Shown in pieces: positions 46,689 to 58,855 of a stretch of 64,000 bases of DNA. How positions within the stretch are numbered: position 1 is the stretch's first letter; every line of letters starts with the position of its first letter. The stretch lies in NCBI GenBank assembly GCA_034670405.1, contig JAXDDX010000048.1, positions 1,116,001 to 1,180,000 of the forward strand, given 5' to 3'. Source of the DNA: Hoplostethus atlanticus. Taxonomy: Eukaryota > Chordata > Actinopteri > Trachichthyiformes > Trachichthyidae. A program made the translations under genes and the position numbers. A model generated the notes under the pieces. It made no database searches. It worked only from the letters and a program-made list of their open reading frames with translations, and was not told the origin of the DNA.

Positions 46689-48145
46689 CTGCGGGAAAAA
46701 AAGAGATCAAGAAATCAGTTTCTAATTTAATAAACATTTTGTCACGTCACGGCAAATAAATTGCAACTTCGATAACAATTCGGAAAAACGTTTTATCAGT
46801 GGTAGACAGGTAGCCATCTACGTCTCCTGAACAATATAGGTTTTTGGGATTGTTGTGGCCGGTAAAGACAACCAAGACAGTGAGTTCCTTCAAGACAATC
46901 TCTGAGTAACCTCGGGCATTGTAAGTCCATCAAATTGCACCTACTGATCGGGAAAGTAAAGAGGCCTAGGTACAGCTTTCAACATGCAGTGCCACATTTG
47001 TGCTAGAACAATATCAGGAAAATGCATTTTTGTCCATTTTGCATGAATAGCTTTCTCACATCCGGGAGCCTTAGGAAGATATGGCATTGTACGCTATAAA
47101 CAAACTGCCAACACACTTCTAAGACTGGGATTGTCTTGGCTTGCTATCTTTAACCCTCTGGGGGGGGGGGTCTAAGTCCATTCTTGCAAGTTTGATATGC
47201 AGTGAAATTGGCTTTTGTTTAACGCTTAAAAACTATTGTTACCCCCTTAATGCTGATATCCTCTTGTTTGGTGCAAAGTGTGTCTTATCAGGAAGTCAGT
47301 TCGCGAGACTATACAGCTACTCAGAAGGCTTAAAGACAGATAAAAAGACACAACCGCTTTAGAAATGTATAGAAATTCATTGCAAATATGCTCAGAACAA
47401 TGTCAATAAACTGACACAATTTCCCAAGGTGTCGATTTTCTTTGTTTTCTCTGAACAGTTGATACCTCAGTTTTTAACAAAAAATACAGAAAACAATCCT
47501 GTGTTACCTCAACAAGATATCTTCTTTTGCCTGTCTTGTCTGTCGCCTCTGGTATATTTTAGTAGCCCTAGTTTCCTTATTGGCATATCCATTATGCTCC
47601 TCATCCTGCCCTATTCACTGGGGCGGTGACGGAGTCAAAGAGGCTTTTAAATGGTCCTCTCCAGCCAGATACAGCTGATGGAAATATGTTAGTGGCAACG
47701 TTCACTTTCAATAAGGGCCAGAGCCACGTTAACAGGCCCACTAATCAATACTGCAAGACAGAGGGATGACCTTTGGAATCAGTGGGGCCCTGTGGACGAG
47801 GCCCCTGAGATAATAACTGATCATTTAGAAGTGTATTAGCTGTCACCAATATTAAAGGACCAATGCAGGTCAGCACTCGGGAGAAAGCCGTGGGGGTGGG
47901 TGGGATGGAGGGGGGAGGGGTCCGGAGGTGTGGGGGGGTCGAGGGGGGAGGGGGTGGTGTGAGTGCTGCACTGCAGGCGGGCCATGGTGAGGGAATATTG
48001 AAAGGTAAAGGAACAGCAAGCGATGGCAAAAATGTTAAGTGCACAAATGCACAGCGGATGACAATGCCACAGAATCGATTGCGAGGCCCATGGAGTGCAA
48101 GCATATATGTGGACGTAATGATGAACATGTGCACATTGAAGCTTG

Positions 48146-48147
<2 letters not shown>
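46689..48147 (-). other. arid3c upstream intron, acceptor-proximal part
   Basis: Begins with the T-rich acceptor of exon 46616-46688. G-rich low-complexity sequence at 47880-47960 generates spurious reading frames. No preceding exon was recognised. Confidence 0.5.

Positions 48148-48200
<53 letters not shown>
48148..48200. repeat. (CA)n microsatellite
   Basis: 26 units, uninterrupted. Confidence 0.97.
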
Positions 48201-48204
<4 letters not shown>

Positions 48205-50730
48205 TTACATGTGCATATACACCCACTTACACATACAGACTTACATTTCTTAAAATGACTTTGAAATATACTTCCTCACTGTCATAAGTCCAAACCTTTA
48301 GTTCCTCTAAAAGTTCTACTGCTAAATTGAGTGTTAATCGCTATTGCAGAGCTTAATTCTATTTGCAAGATGTGTGAATTTTATTTAAAGATTTGGGTAT
48401 TAGAGCCATTTCTTCCCCGCTGCCCGTGGAACCAATCACAGAAATGAAGTCTTAAGTCATTTATATTACAATCACATTTTAGGCATCAGCACCTCCAAAC
48501 TGTCCTACCAGTTTTTATCTCCTACGACTCATGGCTTGTGTAATTCATCAGGCCATGTATCCTAATGCATTTAGTTCATGTAAATAATAGGCGCGGGCGG
48601 GGATGACGTCACAACAAAACTTGGTGGACAGGCCAACTTGGTCCTGATGGGCTCAAATTGGGCTAAAATTGAATTATGTCACGTTGGCCTGGCTCTATTA
48701 GTGTGGATCTATTAACACAGTGCAGTAGGACAGATAATCCATTAGAACTGAACCTGTAAAGGAATAACCCTTAACCAACCCATCACTATTTAAGGTTTAA
48801 CTAACCAAACCTATCACTAATGTATAGGTCTTAGGTTAAAGTAACCATACCATCACTATGTTTAAGGTTTAAGTGAATTAAGTTACTATTTGTGCTTCCA
48901 ACTGTTTCTTTTCACAACACTTTCCATGTCGCCTTGTTGGTTCAAAATAACTTACCATTCACACTATGGTACCAATGTCCTGTCTAGCTTTGCCAAGTAA
49001 TTCTACTGCCTGTACGCAAACTCTACATACAGTACCATGCATGGTTATGCATGGTAAGGGGTTCTACAGATAAGTTTTATTAGGGGCCAAGCTTAGCTAG
49101 TACACAATGTTTTAACATGTGCTTTTCCTAGTTCTTAAAGGACCATTCATTTAAAGATATTGTACAAAAATATGAGTCCCAAAAAAAAAACACATATTAG
49201 TAGAATACTAATTCTAGAGGTATATTCCAATTAGTGAATTATTGAAGTGGACAAAATGGAGAAAATGGAAAAAGTGGAGAAAATGACTAGAGGCTAATAA
49301 TAATTAGAGGCTAATGAGTGATTTTGCTTATTACTACATAATTAGCAGGTAATTACCGGCTAATGTGCATCTCAAAACTGAGTGCTACTGTGCAGTACAT
49401 GCACGTGTTGTATGTAATCTTGTGTGTTTTAGCTGACATGGACTGCTTACTATGAAAGACTCTGCTGTCCTTCATTGGCTGATGCATTGGCATCTTCTGC
49501 AGACACGCAACTAGTGTGCACAACATACACACATACACTTTTTAAAAAAAATTTGTTTAACTTAATTTGGTTCATGTTGACATGAGAGTTTCTCTCTTGC
49601 AAATAATTCCATAAATAAAGTTGTTCATAATGTTTGGATCTCAGTAGGGGGAGCTAGTCACAATAACTTTAGGACCTTGGTGACATTTCAATTGATAGAT
49701 TTTCCATTCATTCAAATTGTCTCAAATGTCTACATCCTAGTTAAGGTTTGCTAGACCTGTGCATCTTAACAGCATCCTTGCAGCTCTACTAGTAATTGTC
49801 ATTTTGTTTGGTTTTCCTTTGCAGGAGAGGGGGAGTTGGGTGGGAGAAAAAGTAACCGGGCAGCATTCCTGTCCATCTGAACACTTCCCGACAACCCGTT
49901 TGTTTTGGGATTTTTTCCCCCCCTCTCTGTGTCAAAAATAATTGAGAGGGAAGGCAAGCCAAGCCCTGCAAGGACATCGGGTTCAGCTGAACCTGGAGGC
50001 TCTCAGGTCGACCGGCTGTCGCTCAACAGGGTCGGCTGAGGGAAACCTGTCGACACTGAATTTGGAAATGCTTTCTGGTCTTTCCCCCTGTCGCCAATTG
50101 CCTCGGTACCACCCCTGTAGCTGAGAGTTTGGCATAAAAATGTCTACCTATGTAGACATTTACCTATGTATTTTTACAGTTGATGTTGTAGTTGTTAAAA
50201 GGGCTTTTTTTATTATCCTTTTTTTAGCATTTCCGCTTTATTTCATAGTTTGACAGTCAAGAGAAGCAGAAAATATGGGTTAGAAAGAGGGGGTGACATG
50301 CCACAAAGGTCCCAGGTTGGATTTTAACACGGGACGTTGCAGGTACATGGTATGCACCTTAACACTTAAACAGCTTTTTGTCTTAATGCGATCTCTGACA
50401 TCTTGAATGTCAGGATGACCTGTCCTGAAAAAAAAACCCCTGAATTCTCTCAATCCTTTCAGCGGGAAAGTTGACAGTTAAAAACACAGTGCTCATGTCC
50501 TGTAGTTTATGATGGGTGTGAAGCTTTCTTATGAATGGTGACCTATGGGTGGATTCTGGGTAGCTAGACAAGGCTATAGAGGTGGCCAGGTCTGCTTGCC
50601 AGGAAGGTCCAGCATTGCCATGTCCTGATGTGTCTAAGAGGCTGTTGTATTTTCATTAAGTCCTTGTTGAACTGCCATGTCTGAAATGTCTGTGGTACTA
50701 ACCTGTATATCGATGTAGCTGTAGACATTT
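48201..50730. other. Intron or upstream sequence, one candidate conserved block
   Basis: 48520-48720 is repeat-free with spaced TAAT words and a TGACGTCA-like palindrome at 48604-48611 (a CREB-type site by consensus). Diverged repeats of a CCATCACTATTTAAGGTTTAA word fill 48778-48890. No exon seen. Confidence 0.35.
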
Positions 50731-50848
50731 TGTGTGTTATTTGTTAAATCGCATTGTGTCTATCTATTGTTATGACTATCAGACCATATTTTAGGAGCCA
50801 TTTATGCAGGTAATTTATAAGGGTTCACAAACTTTAGCACAACTGTAT
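50731..50848 (+). mobile_element. Tc1/mariner right-end fragment
   Basis: Shares GTTATGACTATCAGACCATATT, in pieces, and AGGAGCCATTT...AAGGGTTCACAAAC with the fragment at 52912-53197, the right end of a known fish Tc1-like element. Confidence 0.6.
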
Positions 50849-50921
50849 ATTCTTCCCAAAAACACTTTATATGTAAGACGATGGAAATATGAGCTGCATA
50901 CACATAACGCAAATGCTTACC

Positions 50922-50936
50922 TGTGTGTGTGACTGT

Positions 50937-50967
<31 letters not shown>
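50922..50967. repeat. (GT)n microsatellite
   Basis: Interrupted (GT)n followed by a short (GA)n. Confidence 0.95.
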
Positions 50968-51066
50968 TTAATTAGAGAACAATGCTGCTGCTGCCTGGTC
51001 ATGCTGGCAACCTTCCAGTTGGCTCGGTGCCAGCACTAACAGCACGCTGCTAGCGCTTTCCTCCTC

Positions 51067-51070
<4 letters not shown>

Positions 51071-51143
<73 letters not shown>
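51071..51143. repeat. (CA)n microsatellite
   Basis: About 36 uninterrupted units, the longest dinucleotide array in the window. Confidence 0.97.
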
Positions 51144-51148
<5 letters not shown>

Positions 51149-51284
51149 TGACATAATGAGATGTGTAAACTAATATGAAGAGGCAGTCTGTGTCTACTGG
51201 ATTAAGTGGCAACCGGCTGACCACATATTGGCAGCATTAAGTGTTATTTTACTGGGGGCAGCTGTGAAGGTAAAAACTGCAGGC

Positions 51285-51286
<2 letters not shown>

Positions 51287-51325
<39 letters not shown>
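51287..51325. repeat. (CA)n microsatellite
   Basis: About 19 units, 144 bp after the previous array. Confidence 0.97.
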
Positions 51326-51330
<5 letters not shown>

Positions 51331-52911
51331 AGATATCACAAGATATAATTTCCCTGGAGCTGCAAAAGCCCTTTTTCACTATTGCCTGACACTGTACGGT
51401 AAACAAGGGAGACTCGACACGTACATCAGAAAGACATGCAAAAATAAAATGTCAGGAAAAAACAAACAAAATGCAGGAACAGGAAGCACACCGTGTTTTG
51501 TCACTTCCTGTACAGGCGAGGCTACATGATCCCATTAAATTGGTGATCTGAGTCACATAAATGACACAGGCGGAAAACAAGCAGTAGATTTAGTAGGTAA
51601 GATATACCGGCATAAACGTCCCTACAAGAGGGCTTCCCATGATCTCTCCCCCTTTATTCTATGCCATGAATCACTCGGGGACAGAGGCAACACAGGCCTA
51701 ATCCTGAGGTCTGGCCTCCCATCTTGTAAATCCTTGCTTGATATAAAAGGGCCTTCAGCACAGAGGGAACTCAAACCGCCTTCAAAATGACAAGAGTTAA
51801 CAACTGATATTGGTTAAAGCTGTTGTGCAAATGACACTCCTGATTGTCATGAAAATGACATCGAGAAAACATTTCAAGCACTGCGTCCAAAAATAATAAT
51901 AATATTTGTTTTTCGGAGTTGATTCACAGAAGAAGTGCTGCGACCAAAATAAAGGCGCGGCAGACGTGACGTCGGCGGCAGGTAGGGCTATAATTTGATG
52001 CTTACTGGGCTTACTGGGCTGTTATCTGTCAAGTATTTTACAGAGACTGGTAAATGGACACAACCGCCTCAGATTATTGTTTCAATTTCATACATATTCA
52101 AGGGGTTGTCTCACAGATTAAGAACACAGTAAACGGGTAAAAGTTTTTTTTACAATATTTTCAAATCAATTAAGTTAAAATGAATTCGATGTTGAAATGA
52201 CTGAATGACTATAATGATTAAAATGAAGTTTTTTTCACATGTGTGGTAGCTGACAGGTGAAAAGTGCAATTGATTTATGGAGTTGGGTAACACACTAACA
52301 ATCTTCTCACCAAGCCGCTGATCTTAATGCACAGTGTGCACTGGTGGCCTTTGCAGTGTTAAGCTGACAGAGGATCTGTCCTCGTCAGAAGACACAAGCA
52401 ACACATTTGCACCATGTCCTGCCCTCTCATTAGCTTATTTAGACTTGTCATTTACAAAAGACCAAAACCACTACTGTAACAACCATAAAGGTCTGTAAAT
52501 GCTCAGTAAGGACCCAAATGAATGAGTCTGCTTTCCAATTGATCTTTTCTCTCCCCCCCCAGAGCACATCTGGTTCTGCTAAACTTCTATTACCCCATTA
52601 TTTTTAGATACAGAGGATTGGTGCGAGTCAAATTCCTGTCAGACAGTGGGTTCCACTTTGGTCTGATTTATTCTGCTAAAAGACCCCACCCCTTAAGCAA
52701 ATGGAGGCCCACGATAATCATTTGAACATTTTCCTGAAAAAGAAAGCTACACTCAGCCTGGTCTAAAATACAGCACAGCACGTGAGAGATGATGAATTGT
52801 ATGAATTTAATAACGCAACATTGAGCAGTTTTCTCTGTTTCCCTCAGTAGTTCATATTTTATGGCCTTGTCTGCTCTACATCCTTTTTTGAGGCTAAGAT
52901 ATGGAATGATC
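51326..52911. other. Intron or upstream sequence, no recognised feature
   Basis: No exon or transposon end recognised. Confidence 0.45.
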
Positions 52912-53197
52912 CAAAATACCTGTTGTGCAGGTCTGATCAGCAACTACAGGAAAGGTTCTTGGTGCTTAAGGAGGTTCCACCAGTTACTAAATCTCATGGT
53001 TCGTACTTTTTACAATCCAAGCTGTTCATGTTTGAACAATATGTTCAATAAAGACATGTAAAAATACATTTTCTTGTGCATTACTTAAATCCCATTGTGT
53101 TAATCTATTTTTATGACTTAGATGAAGATCAGACCATATTGTAGGAGCCATTTTTACAGGAATGTAATCAAAAGGGTTCAAAAACATTTTCTGTACT
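52912..53197 (+). mobile_element. Tc1/mariner 3' fragment
   Basis: GCAGGTCTGATCAGCAACTA, AGGAGGTTCCACCAGTTA, GTTCAATAAAGACATG and GATGAAGATCAGACCATATT are in the order seen at the 3' end of a fish Tc1-like element. No transposase core is present. Confidence 0.7.
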
Positions 53198-56100
53198 ATT
53201 TTATTTTATTTCATTGGCTGGCAAGCATGTAACTAGCGCTAAGCTAGGTTTAACTGGTTTATCCAGTTTATCCAATTAGCCCTGATGCAACATTACTAGT
53301 GTCAACAGTGAGGCATATTAGGTTTTGTATAGGTTACTGAGAGAGTGTAAAAGGCTTCTCATAAGAGTACCAATTCTTGCAGTGACCAGAATTTCAGCAT
53401 TTATTGAATGAAAATGTGTCATATTCTGTAATATAATGTACTATAGATTCCAAAACAGAATCAATACATTATTCTGAGTCTGTTTCCAGTCATCCATTAA
53501 CTGCAGTTAACTGATGATCTGACTGACATGCTTATTTTCAGCCGCTCTTCAACCACAGTCCGACTCGAAGAAATAATTTCAATCAAATCAATGTTCGAGA
53601 TGTGTTTGAGTTAGACGGATGTGTAAGAGCCAATGCGCAACAACTGCAGCTACAGAGGTCAAGGCAAGAGAGAGACGACATGCCTGCCTCCTCTCCCTGT
53701 GTTGTAATACAGTGACTGAACCCATTATAACCAGCCTTCAAATGTCCCGGCAGACCGGTCGCCTTCATCTGAGCCACTTCAAAGGCCAGCGTGGCCTCGA
53801 GCCAGAAAGACAGATACAATGCACAGTAAGTCATTTCAGACACCAAATTACCATTTTGTACCTTCCCTGCCTTTTATCCTGAGAACCACAACTTCTGATG
53901 TGTTTTCGCTGCAATTCTATTAAAAATGCAGCAGCAGCATCTGGTTTCCATGACACCCCCCCCGCCCAAAACAAATCTGTATTACACTTAAGAACGGCCA
54001 CATGGCGGTTGTGAAAATAGGTTAACGATGTGTAATTCCACCTGTTTGCAATTATCCATAACACGGATATCTAATCTAGACAGATAAGCAAAAGGGGACG
54101 ACATTTAATCCGAAGTGGGAGAGAAGGACAATGGAACTTGGCCTTAATTTGATTCGGGAGGCCCTCTCTATTGAATGAGGATGTGCATTTCCAAAGAGCT
54201 CAGTAGATCTGGACGGCCCGCAAATTGCCTCCCCAGAACAATTAATGTGACATGTTGGGTGTGTGTTGATGGATTGTAGGTAGTCAATAGGGCCTGCTTA
54301 CGCAGAGGCCCACATACTATTTGCCTTTAGTAATTAAATGGTTTATACATTGCTGAGAGATCAGTGTGGTGGGAAAAAAAAGGTCAAAAGCAAACTGGAA
54401 TAAGGACACAAGAAGAAAAAAAGAGTTAAATTGGTCAAAACAAATGTAAAAAATCTTTAATGCAGGTTAATGTATGTCTTTTGCTGATGTCATTGGGTCT
54501 CACACACAAAAACCATGACTGAGCATGAGACGATTAAAAAGCTTTTGGTAAGGAGTATTGTAAGACGTATTGTCCCTTCTCTTGTATGGAACCAGAACTG
54601 TGACGCTGAAATAATTCTAAACCAGTTCAGTGATTAATTATTGACTAATTAATAGAGAAATTAAAAAATAATAATAATATCAATGAATAAATGGATTGAT
54701 TGATTGATTAACATGCTAATAATAATATAGAGTACAGTCTACAGATATGTAACAGGAGCTCTCATTGGCCAGCCAGCGAGATTCCAGACACACCCCTTGA
54801 TGCTACACATCTCTGGCACGTTCTGCTAATTATTTGTCAATTTTGATCTGATAGCTTGTTGTAGTGGTATGTTTAGAATGTCAACACATTCATTCTCGGC
54901 TGTCACCACTGAATAACCATTCGCAAAATATGAAGAATTATTTTGGATTGCATTCCTTGCCATGTTAGCTGTCCATATGATATTTTCCCCAGGAGTTAAT
55001 GATTTTTAAAATACTGTTTATATAAAATGTGAATTAGGTGTGTTTCCATTAAGTAGGTTGAAGCGAATAAATATAATTCCAGAGTGTCAAAAAAAACAAA
55101 AAACTTCCACAAGAAAATGAAATGGAATTGTTGTCTTTCAATTGATTAGTATTGGGCAAGCTGTTATTGTTCTTTAGTGTCAGATAATATAGCTAATGTT
55201 GGTCATATTTCATGCTTACATGGTGGACAGATATTCAACAGATATTTTACATTTCAGAAAGTCCAAAGCCACTTTTGAACTGTTGTACAACTGTTGAGAT
55301 TGAATCATTTGTTGGACCGATAACGCTGGCCCACGTCATTATTTACTCAACAAATGCATTTCCATCGCTACTTATCACATAATTTCTTCATTGACAAAAG
55401 ACTTCTCTGCTTCAAGTGAGTGTAAAATCTTTTTTTTTGCGATATTGCAGAAAGTGCATTGCATTTTACTGTTCCCATTCGGCTTTTCTAATTCGATGCA
55501 TCCTAATTGGCTTATTGGATGGCGACCCAGCTATTGGAAGCGCCCAGGTAATGAAACCAGTGTCTGATATCTGACCCCGTCTATGATAACAATTCAAAAC
55601 TGATGGCTGAGGCGATCTCCGAGAGCTCCCATTGCACCGATTACCACTTAGACCGGTGTGTTAGGGGTTGCTTTGTCATACAACACAACAAGTGACTCAA
55701 CCGACCTTTTGGAGAACGTCCCATGAGCTCTCGTCAGCAAAGCAAACATTATTACCACTTATACACCGGTATCATTTTCCATGGTGACATGTTGCCATTT
55801 CTTCCTAAAGGTGACTGAAAATGCTTGACATTCAGTGGTACAATGCTCTTTATGTGAGGGCCTGCACTATAAAAATAGAGTGCCCAAGGTCTATATATAT
55901 ATATACTATATATACTTTTGCAAGGCATTGGATGTGGCACGGACTTCCCCATTCCAGTGAATGATATATGTGTACATCAAGGCTTATACAGGTGCCGTAT
56001 AAGCTAAAATATTTATTGGCAATGCATTTAAAACCATTTTCCATTAAGTTTGATGAAAGACTGAACAATTCATTGCCTAACTAGGACTGGCCTATCACGT

Positions 56101-56269
56101 TAAATTCAATACACATCAAATAGGTTGAGTGAGTTCAGCTCCATTTAGGTAAAGCCTGCTCCTCTTGAGTCTGTGAATCTGCTAGTGCTGTGAATGCTAG
56201 TCAGGGATCGTCAGCGCACCCAGCCGTCAAGCAAAACTCTGCCACGCCAGTTTCCCCACTTCAAACCCC
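53198..56269. other. Intron or upstream sequence, one candidate conserved block
   Basis: 54080-54360 is repeat-free and holds GTAATTAAATGG and ACAATTAATGTGAC words; otherwise nothing recognised. A short (TA)n occurs at 55892-55916. Confidence 0.3.
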
Positions 56270-56720
56270 GTCATTAGCCCTTTTTCCTTTTTTTTTCTCC
56301 GTCCGTCCGGCTGGGCCATGTCACACAGTAATTCTGTGATGTTTATCCTTGAGCTCTCAAGGCTGCTGTTCTAATTATCCCCACATGAAAACCAGAATGC
56401 CCTGCATTGTCATTAAAAATAGATTTAATACTCGGGGACCTGCAAAGCCCAAAAACAGGTGTGCTCCGTTCATTAACTGATACTCACCACCCCCCCAACC
56501 CTCCGCCGTTTCTATTTCACAGCTCAGTACCCCATTACTGAGCCTGCGTGCAGCAACTCAACTTAAATCCCCCTCAATTACAATGTAATCCTCCCTAATA
56601 AAATACTAATTGCAACATTTCCATCTTAATATCTCGGCTAGTGTGCCGCGAGAGCCTGCAGGTTTTCATTCACCAAACACTACAGCGGCTGCTTTCACCG
56701 ATTAACACGCTTTCCGCCAG
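56270..56720. other. Candidate conserved non-coding block
   Basis: Repeat-free apart from short T and C runs, with TCTAATTATCC, TCAATTACAATG and ACTAATTGCAAC words. Only composition supports conservation. Confidence 0.22.
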
Positions 56721-57295
56721 AGGGAAGGAACCAGTCGGTCAAATCAGCTGCTGCAAATCACTCTGTTTGGTTGGAATGAAAACCTGCAGCCTCCCGGGTC
56801 ACGATGGGTAACCTCGTAGAGTAGATAAATCAAAAAGACACTGACAACGAGTGGGGAGGTGGGTTAAAAGAAGTCCACCTTGAAGGCCAGTACAAATTAA
56901 TACAAATGCCCCCTCAACCACCACTATTTGCGGAGGGGTGGAGGGCGGTCGAGGGGCGCCAAAATAGGACAGAATGTAAATGCACGCTCAGCGCGAATGC
57001 TCAACAAGCGAGAGGCAAGCGCGTACAATACAATGCGTCGTAGGGCGGGTGGAAGCTGCTCCATATTTCAGGTTCTGCTGACACAAAGAGGTCATACTCA
57101 ATTCACTGGATCTCTGACCTCTCATCAGCAGATTGCCCCCCCACCCCCCACCCCCCAAACCTCTCCACCATACAGGGCTCAGAGCAGTTGGCATGGTACG
57201 CTGTCTACAAATACCTCATTCAACCTGTACTCGCCTTCAATATCACATCACGGTTCTAGAATGCAAACTAACTATGAAGCAAAATGAGTTCCTCT

Positions 57296-57500
57296 TTTTT
57301 TATTTTTTTTTTAAAATGTTGCCCCCATCTTTGGTCCTCAGCGCTCATTGCTGTGGTGTTTCTGCACTGCACTTGGCAATCAACCTGTGTGCCTGTATAA
57401 AGTGAAGTATTTTTCCTTGGATTTTCTGTTTAATGAAGTTTCTGTAGGTGGCGCTCTTTTCTTTATCTGTTCAGCAAAGCAGATGTGATGGCAATAAAAC
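57296..57500. repeat. Dispersed repeat, copy 2 (T/A-rich start)
   Basis: AAAATGTTGCC, GCGCTCATTGCTGTG and TTTTTCCTTGGATTTTCTGTT match 44206-44320 in order. TGGCGCTCTTTTCTTTATCT follows only here. Confidence 0.5.
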
Positions 57501-58599
57501 CTGTTTGTCATATTCTACCCTGTTCTGTATTAATCTAAGAGTCAACATGCATGTGGGTCAAACTTAATGTAACCAACTGGAAGTACAAGTAATGCAACAC
57601 AACATAAGAAATTGAGACCAGCGGTAGTGTTGTTTTTTTTTCTCATGTTGCTATGCAATGAACAAAAACTTTTAAACTTTTTGATTTCTTTCATGACCTC
57701 TGATCTGCAATTCTTCTTCTTCTTTGTAGTCTTGAAAGGTGACGATTACAAACAGAACAGACTCGTAGTCTACTTTTTTTTTTAAACAAGAAATAAAATG
57801 TGATGAAGACAACAAACAGAGGTAATTCAATAACTTATTACTACTCGCTTATTACTACTACTACGCTTTCCATCTTTCTTTCAATGTCTACCAGTCCTGT
57901 GTCATTACTAGCACCAATTAACCTTACACAGCCACTGGTTGAAAGTAATTTCCTGTGCCCTCCTTTGGTCCAAAATAGGTAACTTGGTAAGAATTTGGAA
58001 TGCTGTCCAGCGCAGAGGCGTTAATCAGTGTCAGGCAACTGGCCATTAGACATTTGATATTAAAATGCTGCTTCACGCTATGTCGCGGTGGGCGACGTCA
58101 GGCGGCTGCTTAATGTTCTGCTTATAAGCTTGTTTTTCCTCTCCTGTGCTCGATTAATTTATTCCTCACCAACAGCTGAAGGTCTTAAAAAAGTTAAAAG
58201 CTAAACAGGGGAGCATGTGACGGGAACGCTTGAAGCCCGGCCGATGTTAATTCTAACTTATTAGAATTCAAAGAGCGACGCTGGGTCGCAAAGTCCAGTC
58301 GGTCGCCACGCTGCCGAAATCCCCTGTGTTGTTTTTGCACAAAAGGGTGCAAAGTAAAGTGAGAACTTTATGGGAAAAAGCAGTGTTACCGGATAAACCG
58401 ACACAAATGCAACCCCTATCTAATTTGAAGTCAAATTTAGGTGGAACAAAGTTACTCCGCTACACAATCATCTTGAGAATCTCTATATCGCTCCTCAGAT
58501 GTACATAGACACGGTTTTGTTGTGTACAAATCAAGCTAGATAGCCCAAATCTGCACGCTACCTACAATTGCAACGTGTTCAATTTGCATCAGCGTGCAC
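57501..58599. other. Intron or upstream sequence, no recognised feature
   Basis: Nothing recognised on either strand. Confidence 0.45.
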
Positions 58600-58855
58600 G
58601 TTGTCCCCCTGTTCTGCACATAGGGTTCCTCCCGCCTGCAAGATTTGCAGGTCTGTACATATCTGAAAGTAGTTCTCACATGCCTAGTCACATCTGTACA
58701 TATGTATCACATTCTGTCTTTTCTCACACTCTCATATAGATCTCATTGTTATATACTGCATATTCCTTTTTGCTGTATCCTATTATTATTTGTTGCTGCA
58801 ACCCACATTTTTCCTCCCACAGGGACCATTAAAGTTGTATCTAATCTAATGTAAT
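58600..58855 (+). mobile_element. LINE 3'-end fragment
   Basis: TGTACATATGTATCACATTC, CCTATTATTATTTGTTGCTG and GGGACCATTAAAGTTGTATC before ATCTAATCTAATG form a fish LINE 3' end like that at 24235-24430. Confidence 0.55.

Noticed and set aside
47745..48258. Reading frames of 122-151 codons on both strands
   Set aside because: They are translations of the (CA)n array and G-rich low-complexity sequence, with no conserved motif.
51036..51406. Cys/Val-repeat reading frames
   Set aside because: Pure (CA)n microsatellite translation.
53583..53882. Opposed 87-codon frames
   Set aside because: No conserved motif, no splice context and no relative recognised.
57133..57287. Proline-rich reading frame
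   Set aside because: Arises from a C-rich run and has no family resemblance.
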